A stretch of DNA of 64,000 nt from Prosopocoilus inquinatus (taxonomy: Eukaryota > Arthropoda > Insecta > Coleoptera > Lucanidae): positions 1,973,001 through 2,037,000 of the forward strand of contig JAYKNF010000014.1 of the NCBI GenBank assembly GCA_036172665.1, given 5' to 3'. Shown one piece after another: positions 37,186 through 50,425 of the stretch. Under the pieces are notes generated by a model. It was not told the origin of the DNA and searched no databases. It saw only the letters and a list, made by a program, of their open reading frames with translations. A program made the translations under genes and the position numbers. Position 1 is the first letter of the stretch. Each line of letters begins with the position of its first letter.

Positions 37186-39576
37186 AGTTTGATACGAAAC
37201 AACACATATTAGCGTTGTTCCTGTGATGTATCTAATCGATCCTTACTCATCTATCATGTTATTTGACGTTTGGATGGACTCCAGTAACTCTGATGTGAGA
37301 TACAAAGTTTTTGGACGCAGCAGAAGCTGGAAATAGTTTTGAACGAAACAACACGTATTAGCGTTGTTCCTGTGATGTATCTAATCTATCCTTACTTATC
37401 TATCATGTTATTTGACGTTTGGATGGACTCCAGTAACCCTGACGTGAGATACGAAGTTCTCGGACGCAGCAGAAGCTGGAAATAGTTTTAAACGAAACAA
37501 CACGCATTAGCGTTGTTCCTGTGATGTATCTAATCGATCCTTACTCATCTATCATGTTATTTGACATTTCGATGGACTCCAGTAACTCTTATGTGAGATA
37601 CGACGTTTTCGGACGCAGCAGAAGCTGGAAATAGTTTTAAACGAAACAACACGCATTAGCGTTGTTCCTGTGATGTATCTAATCGATCCTTACTCATCTA
37701 TCATGTTATTTGACATTTCGATGGACTCCAGTAACTCTTATGTGAGATACGACGTTTTCGGACGCAGCAGAAGCTGGAAATAGTTTTGAACGAAACAACA
37801 CGTATTATCGTTGTTCCTGTGATATATCTAATCGATCCTTACTTAGCTACTATGTTATTTGACGTTTCGATGGACTCCAGTAACTCTAATGTGAGATACG
37901 AAATTTTCAGACGCAGCAGCAGCTGGAAATAGTTTGATACGAAACAACACATATTAGCGTTGTTCCTGTGATGTATCTAATCGATCCTTACTCATCTATC
38001 ATGTTATTTGACGTTTGGATGGACTCCAGTAACTCTGATGAGAAATACAAAGATTTCGGACGCAGCAGAAGCTGGAAATAGTTTTGAAGGAAACACCACC
38101 TATTAGCGTTGTTCCTGTGATGTATCTAAACGATCCTTACTTATCTAACATGTTATTTGACGTTTGGATGGACTCCAGTAAGTCTGATGTGAGATACAAA
38201 GTTTTGGGACGCAGCAGGAGCTGGAAATAGTTTTATACGAAACAACACGTATTAGCGTTGTTCCTGTGCTGTATCTAATCGATCCTTACTTATCTATCAT
38301 GTTATTTGACGTTTGGATGGACTCCAGTAACCCTGACGTGAGATACGAAGTTCTCGGACGCACCAGAAGCTGGAAATAGTTTTAAACGAAACAACACGCA
38401 TTAGCGTTGTTCCTGTGATGTATCTAATCGATCCTTACTCATTTATCATGTTATTTGGCGTTAGGATGGACTCCAGTAACTTAGATGTGAGATACGAAGT
38501 TCTCGGACGCAGCTGAAGCTAGAAATAGTTTTAAACGAAACAACACGCATTAGCGTTGTTCCTGTGATGTATCTAATCGATCCTTACTTATCTATCATGT
38601 TATTTGACGTTTGGATGGACTCCAGTAACCCTGACGTGAGATACGAAGTTCTCGGACGCAGCAGAAGCTGGAAATAGTTTTAAACGAAACAACACGTATT
38701 AGCGTTGTTCCTGTGATGTATCTAATCGATCCTTACTTAGCTACTATGTTATTTGACGTTTCGATGGACTCCAGTAACTCTAATGTGAGATACGAAATTT
38801 TCAGACGCAGCAGCAGCTGGAAATAGTTTGAAACGAAACAACACATATTAGCGTTGTTCCTGTGATGTATCTAATCGATCCTTACTCATCTATCATGTTA
38901 TTTGACGTTTGGATGGACTCCAGTAACTCTGATGTGAGATACAACGTTTTTGGACGCAGCAGAAGCTGGAAATAGTTTTGAACGAAACAACACGTATTAT
39001 CGTTGTTCCTGTGATGTATCTAATCGATCCTTACTTAGCTACTATGTTATTTGACGTTTCGATGGACTCCAGTAACTCTAATGTGAGATACGAAATTTTC
39101 AGACGCAGCAGCAGCTGGAAATAGTTTGAAACGAAACAACACATATTAGCGTTGTTCCTGTGATGTATCTAATCGATCCTTACTCATCTATCATGTTATT
39201 TGACGTTTGGACGGACTCCAGTAACTCTGATGAGAGATACAAAGTTCTCGGACGCAGTAGAAGCTGGAAATAGTTTTGAACGAAACAACACGTATTAGCG
39301 TTGTTCCTGTGATGTATCTAAACGATCCTTACTTATCTAACATGTTATTTGACGTTTGGATGGACTCCAGTAACTCTGATGAGAAATACAAAGATTTCGG
39401 ACGCAGCAGAAGCTGGAAATAGTTTTGAACGAAACACCACCTATTAGCGTTGTTCCTGTGATGTATCTAAACGATCCTTACTTATCTAACATGTTATTTG
39501 ACGTTTGGATGGACTCCAGTAAGTCTGATGTGAGATACAAAGTTTTGGGACGCAGCAGGAGCTGGAAATAGTTTTA

Positions 39577-39590
39577 AACGAAAAAAACAC
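39577..39590. repeat. Single-base insertion private to copy 3
   Basis: Reads ACGAAAAAAACACG where copy 4 and other monomers have ACGAAACAACACG. It is the only net insertion in the window, and may be a real A-run change or a base-calling error in a homopolymer. Confidence 0.7.
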
Positions 39591-42500
39591 GTATTAGCGT
39601 TGTTCCTGTGCTGTATCTAATCGATCCTTACTCATCTATCATGTTATTTGGCGTTACGATGGACTCCAGTAACTTAGATGTGAGATACGAAGTTCTCGGA
39701 CGCAGCTGAAGCTAGAAATAGTTTTAAACGAAACAACACGCATTAGCGTTGTTCCTGTGATGTATCTAATCGATCCTTACTCATCTATCATGTTATTTGA
39801 CATTTCGATGGACTCCAGTAACTCTGATGTGAGATACGACGTTTTCGGACGCAGCAGCAGCTGGAAATAGCTTTAAACGAAACAACACATATTAGCGTTG
39901 TTCCTGTAATGTATCTAATCGATCCTTACTGATCTATCATGTTATTTGACGTTTGGACGGACTCCAGTAACTCTGATGTGAGATACAAAGTTATCGGACG
40001 AAGCAGAAGCTGGAAATAGTTTTGAACGAAACAACACGTATTAGCGTTGTTCCTGTGATTTATCTAAACGATCCTTACTTATCTAACATGTTATTTGACG
40101 TTTGGATGGACTCCAGTAAGTCTGATGTGAGATACAAAGTTTTTGGACGCAGCAGAAGCTGGAAATAGTTTTGAACGAAACAACACCTATTAGCGTTGTT
40201 CCTGTGATGTATCTAATCGATCCTTACTTATCTATCATGTTATTTGACGTTTGGATGGACTCCAGTAACCCTGACGTGAGATAGGAAGTTCTCGGACGCA
40301 GCAGAAGCTGGAAATAGTTTTAAACGAAACAACACGCATTAGCGTTGTTCCTGTGATGTATCTAATCGATCCTTACTCATCTATCATGTTATTTGACATT
40401 TCGATGGACTCCAGTAACTCTGATGTGAGATACGACGTTTTCGGACGCAGCAGCAGCTGGAAATAGTTTTAAACGAAACAACACATATTAGCGTTGTTCC
40501 TGTAATGTATCTAATCGATCCTTACTGATCTCTCATGTTATTTGACGTTTGGACGGACTCCAGTAACTGATGTGAGATACAAAGTTATCGGACGCAGCAG
40601 AAGCTGGAAATAGTTTTGACCGAAACAACACGTATTAGCGTTGTTCCTGTGATTTATCTAAACGATCCTTACTTATCTAACATGTTATTTGACGTTTGGA
40701 TGGACTCCAGTAAGTCTGATGTGAGATACAAAGTTTTTGGACGCAGCAGAAGCTGGAAATAGTTTTGAACGAAACAACACCTATTAGCGTTGTTCCTGTG
40801 ATGTATCTAATCGATCCTTACTTAGCTACTATGTTATTTGACGTTTCGATGGACTCCAGTAACTCTAACGTGAGATACGAAATTTTCCGACGCAGCAGCA
40901 GCTGGAAATAGTTTTAAACGAAACAACACATATTAGCGTTGTTCCTGTGATGTATCTAATCGATCCTTACTCATCTATCATGTTATTTGGCGTATCGATG
41001 GACTCCAGTAGCTCTGATGTGAGATACGACGTTTTCGGACGCAGCAGAAGCTGGAAATAGTCTTAAACGAAACAACACGCATTCCTGTGATGTATCTAAT
41101 CGATCCTTACTCATCTATCATGTTATTTGACGTTTCGATGGACTCCAGTAACTCTGATGTGAGATACGACGTTTTCGGACGCAGCAGAAGCTGGAAATAG
41201 CTTTAAACGAAACAACACGTATTAGCGTCGTTCCTGTGATGTATCTAATCGATCCTTACTTATCTAACATGTAATTTAAAGTTTGGATGGACTCCAGTAA
41301 GTCTGATGTGAGATACAAAGTTTTTGGAAGCAGCAGGAGCTGGAAATAGTTTTAAACGAAACAACAAGTATTAGCGTTGTTCCTGTGCTGTATCTAATCA
41401 ATCCTTACTTATCTATCATGTTATTTGACGTTTCGATGGACTCCAGTAACTCTGATGTGAGATACGAGGTTCTCGGACGCAGCAGAAGCTGGAAATAGCT
41501 TTAAACGAAACAACACGAAGCGTCGTTCCTGTGATGTATCTAATCGATCCTTACTTATCTAACATGTAATTTAAAGTTTGGATGGACTCCAGTAAGTCTG
41601 ATGTGAGATACAAAGTTTTTGGAAGCAGCAGGAGCTGGAAATAGTTTTAAACGAAACAACAAGTATTAGCGTTGTTCCTGTGCTGTATCTAATCAATCCT
41701 TACTTATCTATCATGTTATTTGACGTTTCGATGGACTCCAGTAACTCTGATGTGAGATACGACGTTTTCGGACGCAGCAGAAGCTGGAAATAGCTTTAAA
41801 CGAAACAACACGTATTAGCGTCGTTCCTGTGATGTATCTAATCGATCCTTACTTATCTAACATGTAATTTAAAGTTTGGATGGACTCCAGTAAGTCTGAT
41901 GTGAGATACAAAGTTTTTGGAAGCAGCAGGAGCTGGAAATAGTTTTAAACGAAACAACAAGTATTAGCGTTGTTCCTGTGCTGTATCTAATCAATCCTTA
42001 CTTATCTAACATGTTATTTGACGTTTGGATGGACTCCAGTAAGTCTGATGTGAGATACAAAGTTTTTGGACGCAGCAGAAGCTGGAAATAGTTTTGAACG
42101 AAACAACACCTATTAGCGTTGTTCCTGTGATGTATCTAATCGATCCTTACTTAGCTACTATGTTATTTGACGTTTCTATGGACTCCAGTAACTCTAACGT
42201 GAGATACGAAATTTTCCGACGCAGCAGCAGCTGGAAATAGTTTTAAACGAAACAACACGTATTAGCGTTGTTCCTGTGATGTATATAATCGGTCCTTACT
42301 CATCTATCATGTTATTTGACGTTTGGATGGACTCCAGTAACTCTGATGAGAAATACAAAGATTTCGGACGCAGCAGAAGCTGGAAATAGTTTTGAACGAA
42401 ACACCACCTATTAGCGTTGTTCCTGTGATGTATCTAAACGATCCTTACTTATCTAACATGTTATTTGACGTTTGGATGGACTCCAGTAAGTCTGATGTGA

Positions 42501-43091
42501 GATACAATGTTTTGGGACGCAGCAGGAGCTGGAAATAGTTTTAAACGAAACAACACGTATTAGCGTTGTTCCTGTGCTGTATCTAATCGATCCTTACTTA
42601 TCTATCATGTTATTTGACGTTTGGATGGACTCCAGTAACCCTGACGTGAGATACGAAGTTCTCGGACGCACCAGAAGCTGGAAATAGTTTTAAACGAAAC
42701 AACACGCATTAGCGTTGTTCCTGTGATGTATCTAATCGATCCTTACTCATTTATCATGTTATTCGGCGTTAGGATGGACTCCAGTAACTTAGATGTGAGA
42801 TACGAAGTTTTCGGACGCAGCTGAAGCTAGAAATAGTTTTAAACGAAACAACACGCATTAGCGTTGTTCCTGTGATGTATCTAATCGATCCTTACTTATC
42901 TATCATGTTATTTGACGTTTGGATGGACTCCAGTAACCCTGACGTGAGATGCGAAGTTCTCCTACGCAGCAGAAGCTGGAAATAGTTTTAAACGAAACAA
43001 CACGTATTAGCGTTGTTCCTGTGATGTATCTAATCGATCCTTACTTAGCTACTATGTTATTTGACGTTTCGATGGACTCCAGTAACTCTAA

Positions 43092-43466
43092 CGTGAGATA
43101 CGAAATTTTCCGACGCAGCAGCAGCTGGAAATAGTTTTAAACGAAACAACACGCATTAGCGTTGTTCCTGTGATGTATCTAATCGATCCTTACTTAGCTA
43201 CTATGTTATTTGACGTTTCTATGGACTCCAGTAACTCTAACGTGAGATACGAAATTTTCCGACGCAGCAGCAGCTGGAAATAGTTTTAAACGAAACAACA
43301 CGCATTAGCGTTGTTCCTGTGATGTATCTAATCGATCCTTACTTATCTATCATGTTATTTGACGTTTGGATGGACTCCAGTAACCCTGACGTGAGATGCG
43401 AAGTTCTCCTACGCAGCAGAAGCTGGAAATAGTTTTAAACGAAACAACACGTATTAGCGTTGTTCC
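43092..43466 (-). repeat. Join between copies 3 and 4
   Basis: About 2.5 monomers where copy 3 departs from copy 4 (50081 onward). It repeats the CTAACGTGAG/TTTCCGACGC monomer twice (one with GTTTCTATGG, one with GTTTCGATGG) and carries the GATGCGAAGTTCTCCTACG monomer a second time, 447 bp (3 x 149) after the first (42949 and 43396). It looks like a small local three-monomer duplication with conversion. Confidence 0.75.
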
Positions 43467-46400
43467 TGTGATGTATCTAAACGATCCTTACTTATCTAAC
43501 ATGTTATTTGACGTTTGGATGGACTCCAGTAAGTCTGATGTGAGATACAAAGTTTTTGGACGCAGCAGGAGCTGGAAATAATTTTAAACGAAACAACACG
43601 TATTAGCGTTGTTCCTGTGCTGTATCTAATCGATCCTTACTTATCTATTATGTTATTTGACGTTTGGATGGACTCCAGTAACCCTGACGTGAGATACGAA
43701 GTTCTCGGACGCAGCAGAAGCTGGAAATAGTTTTAAACGAAACAACACGCATTAGCGTTGTTCCTGTGATGTATCTAATCTTTCCTTACTCATCTATCAT
43801 GTTATTTGGCGTTTCGATGGACTCCAGTAACTTAGATGTGAGATACGAAGTTCTCGGACACAGCTGAAGCTAGAAATAGTTTTAAACGAAACAACACGCA
43901 TTAGCGTTGTTCCTGTGATGTATCTAATCGATCCTTACTTATCTATCATGTTATTTGACGTTTAGATGGACTCCAGTAACCCTGACGTGAGATACGAAGT
44001 TCTCGGACGCAGCAGAAGCTGGAAATAGTTTTAAACGAAACAACACGTATTAGCGTTGTTCCTGTAATGTATCTAATCGATCCTTACTTAGCTACTATGT
44101 TATTTGACGTTTCGATGGACTCCAGTAACTCTAATGTGAGATACGAAATTTTCAGACGCAGCAGCAGCTGGAAATAGTTTGATACGAAACAACACATATT
44201 AGCGTTGTTCCTGTGATGTATCTAATCGATCCTTACTCATCTATCATGTTATTTGACGTTTGGATGGACTCCAGTAACTCTGATGTGAGATACAAAGTTT
44301 TTGGACGCAGCAGAAGCTGGAAATAGTTTTGAACGAAACAACACGTATTAGCGTTGTTCCTGTGATGTATCTAATCTATCCTTACTTATCTATCATGTTA
44401 TTTGACGTTTGGATGGACTCCAGTAACCCTGACGTGAGATACGAAGTTCTCGGACGCAGCAGAAGCTGGAAATAGTTTTAAACGAAACAACACGCATTAG
44501 CGTTGTTCCTGTGATGTATCTAATCGATCCTTACTCATCTATCATGTTATTTGACATTTCGATGGACTCCAGTAACTCTTATGTGAGATACGACGTTTTC
44601 GGACGCAGCAGAAGCTGGAAATAGTTTTAAACGAAACAACACGCATTAGCGTTGTTCCTGTGATGTATCTAATCGATCCTTACTCATCTATCATGTTATT
44701 TGACATTTCGATGGACTCCAGTAACTCTTATGTGAGATACGACGTTTTCGGACGCAGCAGAAGCTGGAAATAGTTTTGAACGAAACAACACGTATTATCG
44801 TTGTTCCTGTGATATATCTAATCGATCCTTACTTAGCTACTATGTTATTTGACGTTTCGATGGACTCCAGTAACTCTAATGTGAGATACGAAATTTTCAG
44901 ACGCAGCAGCAGCTGGAAATAGTTTGATACGAAACAACACATATTAGCGTTGTTCCTGTGATGTATCTAATCGATCCTTACTCATCTATCATGTTATTTG
45001 ACGTTTGGATGGACTCCAGTAACTCTGATGAGAAATACAAAGATTTCGGACGCAGCAGAAGCTGGAAATAGTTTTGAAGGAAACACCACCTATTAGCGTT
45101 GTTCCTGTGATGTATCTAAACGATCCTTACTTATCTAACATGTTATTTGACGTTTGGATGGACTCCAGTAAGTCTGATGTGAGATACAAAGTTTTGGGAC
45201 GCAGCAGGAGCTGGAAATAGTTTTATACGAAACAACACGTATTAGCGTTGTTCCTGTGCTGTATCTAATCGATCCTTACTTATCTATCATGTTATTTGAC
45301 GTTTGGATGGACTCCAGTAACCCTGACTTGAGATACGAAGTTCTCGGACGCACCAGAAGCTGGAAATAGTTTTAAACGAAACAACACGCATTAGCGTTGT
45401 TCCTGTGATGTATCTAATCGATCCTTACTCATTTATCATGTTATTTGGCGTTAGGATGGACTCCAGTAACTTAGATGTGAGATACGAAGTTCTCGGACGC
45501 AGCTGAAGCTAGAAATAGTTTTAAACGAAACAACACGCATTAGCGTTGTTCCTGTGATGTATCTAATCGATCCTTACTTATCTATCATGTTATTTGACGT
45601 TTGGATGGACTCCAGTAACCCTGACGTGAGATACGAAGTTCTCGGACGCAGCAGAAGCTGGAAATAGTTTTAAACGAAACAACACGTATTAGCGTTGTTC
45701 CTGTGATGTATCTAATCGATCCTTACTTAGCTACTATGTTATTTGACGTTTCGATGGACTCCAGTAACTCTAATGTGAGATACGAAATTTTCAGACGCAG
45801 CAGCAGCTGGAAATAGTTTGAAACGAAACAACACATATTAGCGTTGTTCCTGTGATGTATCTAATCGATCCTTACTCATCTATCATGTTATTTGACGTTT
45901 GGATGGACTCCAGTAACTCTGATGTGAGATACAACGTTTTTGGACGCAGCAGAAGCTGGAAATAGTTTTGAACGAAACAACACGTATTATCGTTGTTCCT
46001 GTGATGTATCTAATCGATCCTTACTTAGCTACTATGTTATTTGACGTTTCGATGGACTCCAGTAACTCTAATGTGAGATACGAAATTTTCAGACGCAGCA
46101 GCAGCTGGAAATAGTTTGAAACGAAACAACACATATTAGCGTTGTTCCTGTGATGTATCTAATCGATCCTTACTCATCTATCATGTTATTTGACGTTTGG
46201 ACGGACTCCAGTAACTCTGATGAGAGATACAAAGTTCTCGGACGCAGTAGAAGCTGGAAATAGTTTTGAACGAAACAACACGTATTAGCGTTGTTCCTGT
46301 GATGTATCTAAACGATCCTTACTTATCTAACATGTTATTTGACGTTTGGATGGACTCCAGTAACTCTGATGAGAAATACAAAGATTTCGGACGCAGCAGA

Positions 46401-49400
46401 AGCTGGAAATAGTTTTGAACGAAACACCACCTATTAGCGTTGTTCCTGTGATGTATCTAAACGATCCTTACTTATCTAACATGTTATTTGACGTTTGGAT
46501 GGACTCCAGTAAGTCTGATGTGAGATACAAAGTTTTGGGACGCAGCAGGAGCTGGAAATAGTTTTAAACGAAACAACACGTATTAGCGTTGTTCCTGTGC
46601 TGTATCTAATCGATCCTTACTCATCTATCATGTTATTTGGCGTTACGATGGACTCCAGTAACTTAGATGTGAGATACGAAGTTCTCGGACGCAGCTGAAG
46701 CTAGAAATAGTTTTAAACGAAACAACACGCATTAGCGTTGTTCCTGTGATGTATCTAATCGATCCTTACTCATCTATCATGTTATTTGACATTTCGATGG
46801 ACTCCAGTAACTCTGATGTGAGATACGACGTTTTCGGACGCAGCAGCAGCTGGAAATAGCTTTAAACGAAACAACACATATTAGCGTTGTTCCTGTAATG
46901 TATCTAATCGATCCTTACTGATCTATCATGTTATTTGACGTTTGGACGGACTCCAGTAACTCTGATGTGAGATACAAAGTTATCGGACGAAGCAGAAGCT
47001 GGAAATAGTTTTGAACGAAACAACACGTATTAGCGTTGTTCCTGTGATTTATCTAAACGATCCTTACTTATCTAACATGTTATTTGACGTTTGGATGGAC
47101 TCCAGTAAGTCTGATGTGAGATACAAAGTTTTTGGACGCAGCAGAAGCTGGAAATAGTTTTGAACGAAACAACACCTATTAGCGTTGTTCCTGTGATGTA
47201 TCTAATCGATCCTTACTTATCTATCATGTTATTTGACGTTTGGATGGACTCCAGTAACCCTGACGTGAGATAGGAAGTTCTCGGACGCAGCAGAAGCTGG
47301 AAATAGTTTTAAACGAAACAACACGCATTAGCGTTGTTCCTGTGATGTATCTAATCGATCCTTACTCATCTATCATGTTATTTGACATTTCGATGGACTC
47401 CAGTAACTCTGATGTGAGATACGACGTTTTCGGACGCAGCAGCAGCTGGAAATAGTTTTAAACGAAACAACACATATTAGCGTTGTTCCTGTAATGTATC
47501 TAATCGATCCTTACTGATCTCTCATGTTATTTGACGTTTGGACGGACTCCAGTAACTGATGTGAGATACAAAGTTATCGGACGCAGCAGAAGCTGGAAAT
47601 AGTTTTGACCGAAACAACACGTATTAGCGTTGTTCCTGTGATTTATCTAAACGATCCTTACTTATCTAACATGTTATTTGACGTTTGGATGGACTCCAGT
47701 AAGTCTGATGTGAGATACAAAGTTTTTGGACGCAGCAGAAGCTGGAAATAGTTTTGAACGAAACAACACCTATTAGCGTTGTTCCTGTGATGTATCTAAT
47801 CGATCCTTACTTAGCTACTATGTTATTTGACGTTTCGATGGACTCCAGTAACTCTAACGTGAGATACGAAATTTTCCGACGCAGCAGCAGCTGGAAATAG
47901 TTTTAAACGAAACAACACATATTAGCGTTGTTCCTGTGATGTATCTAATCGATCCTTACTCATCTATCATGTTATTTGGCGTATCGATGGACTCCAGTAG
48001 CTCTGATGTGAGATACGACGTTTTCGGACGCAGCAGAAGCTGGAAATAGTCTTAAACGAAACAACACGCATTCCTGTGATGTATCTAATCGATCCTTACT
48101 CATCTATCATGTTATTTGACGTTTCGATGGACTCCAGTAACTCTGATGTGAGATACGACGTTTTCGGACGCAGCAGAAGCTGGAAATAGCTTTAAACGAA
48201 ACAACACGTATTAGCGTCGTTCCTGTGATGTATCTAATCGATCCTTACTTATCTAACATGTAATTTAAAGTTTGGATGGACTCCAGTAAGTCTGATGTGA
48301 GATACAAAGTTTTTGGAAGCAGCAGGAGCTGGAAATAGTTTTAAACGAAACAACAAGTATTAGCGTTGTTCCTGTGCTGTATCTAATCAATCCTTACTTA
48401 TCTATCATGTTATTTGACGTTTCGATGGACTCCAGTAACTCTGATGTGAGATACGAGGTTCTCGGACGCAGCAGAAGCTGGAAATAGCTTTAAACGAAAC
48501 AACACGAAGCGTCGTTCCTGTGATGTATCTAATCGATCCTTACTTATCTAACATGTAATTTAAAGTTTGGATGGACTCCAGTAAGTCTGATGTGAGATAC
48601 AAAGTTTTTGGAAGCAGCAGGAGCTGGAAATAGTTTTAAACGAAACAACAAGTATTAGCGTTGTTCCTGTGCTGTATCTAATCAATCCTTACTTATCTAT
48701 CATGTTATTTGACGTTTCGATGGACTCCAGTAACTCTGATGTGAGATACGACGTTTTCGGACGCAGCAGAAGCTGGAAATAGCTTTAAACGAAACAACAC
48801 GTATTAGCGTCGTTCCTGTGATGTATCTAATCGATCCTTACTTATCTAACATGTAATTTAAAGTTTGGATGGACTCCAGTAAGTCTGATGTGAGATACAA
48901 AGTTTTTGGAAGCAGCAGGAGCTGGAAATAGTTTTAAACGAAACAACAAGTATTAGCGTTGTTCCTGTGCTGTATCTAATCAATCCTTACTTATCTAACA
49001 TGTTATTTGACGTTTGGATGGACTCCAGTAAGTCTGATGTGAGATACAAAGTTTTTGGACGCAGCAGAAGCTGGAAATAGTTTTGAACGAAACAACACCT
49101 ATTAGCGTTGTTCCTGTGATGTATCTAATCGATCCTTACTTAGCTACTATGTTATTTGACGTTTCTATGGACTCCAGTAACTCTAACGTGAGATACGAAA
49201 TTTTCCGACGCAGCAGCAGCTGGAAATAGTTTTAAACGAAACAACACGTATTAGCGTTGTTCCTGTGATGTATATAATCGGTCCTTACTCATCTATCATG
49301 TTATTTGACGTTTGGATGGACTCCAGTAACTCTGATGAGAAATACAAAGATTTCGGACGCAGCAGAAGCTGGAAATAGTTTTGAACGAAACACCACCTAT

Positions 49401-50080
49401 TAGCGTTGTTCCTGTGATGTATCTAAACGATCCTTACTTATCTAACATGTTATTTGACGTTTGGATGGACTCCAGTAAGTCTGATGTGAGATACAATGTT
49501 TTGGGACGCAGCAGGAGCTGGAAATAGTTTTAAACGAAACAACACGTATTAGCGTTGTTCCTGTGCTGTATCTAATCGATCCTTACTTATCTATCATGTT
49601 ATTTGACGTTTGGATGGACTCCAGTAACCCTGACGTGAGATACGAAGTTCTCGGACGCACCAGAAGCTGGAAATAGTTTTAAACGAAACAACACGCATTA
49701 GCGTTGTTCCTGTGATGTATCTAATCGATCCTTACTCATTTATCATGTTATTCGGCGTTAGGATGGACTCCAGTAACTTAGATGTGAGATACGAAGTTTT
49801 CGGACGCAGCTGAAGCTAGAAATAGTTTTAAACGAAACAACACGCATTAGCGTTGTTCCTGTGATGTATCTAATCGATCCTTACTTATCTATCATGTTAT
49901 TTGACGTTTGGATGGACTCCAGTAACCCTGACGTGAGATGCGAAGTTCTCCTACGCAGCAGAAGCTGGAAATAGTTTTAAACGAAACAACACGTATTAGC
50001 GTTGTTCCTGTGATGTATCTAATCGATCCTTACTTAGCTACTATGTTATTTGACGTTTCGATGGACTCCAGTAACTCTAA
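43467..50080 (-). repeat. Higher-order repeat unit copy 4 (6,989-bp period)
   Basis: Partner of copy 3 with deletions after 47557 (2 bp), about 48070 (9 bp) and after 48506 (3 bp). Past 50080 it continues like copy 2 and the 8-monomer bridge (CAACGTTTTTGGACTCAGC), to about 50425, rather than like the end of copy 3. Confidence 0.92.
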
Positions 50081-50425
50081 TGTGAGATACGAAATTTTCA
50101 GACGCAGCAGCAGCTGGAAATAGTTTGAAACGAAACAACACATATTAGCGTTGTTCCTGTGATGTATCTAATCGATCCTTACTCATCTATCATGTTATTT
50201 GACGTTTGGATGGACTCCAGTAACTCTGATGTGAGATACAACGTTTTTGGACTCAGCAGAAGCTGGAAATAGTTTTGAACGAAACAACACGTATTATCGT
50301 TGTTCCTGTGATATATCTAATCGATCCTTACTTAGCTACTATGTTATTTGACGTTTCGATGGACTCCAGTAACTCTAATGTGAGATACGAAATTTTCAGA
50401 CGCAGCAGCAGCTGGAAATAGTTTG

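Larger units (their letters stand above)
36477..43091 (-). repeat. Higher-order repeat unit copy 3 (6,990-bp period)
   Basis: Matches 43467-50080 at +6,990 bp, changing to +6,989 after one extra A near 39583. The period is 47 monomers less 14 bp (plus that 1): deletions of 2 bp (after 40568), 9 bp (about 41081) and 3 bp (after 41517). The first two are shared with copies 1 and 2 and the 3-bp one is new; the 12- and 112-bp deletions are absent. Differences noticed: 36591 G versus 43581 A, and 38338 G versus 45328 T. Confidence 0.92.
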
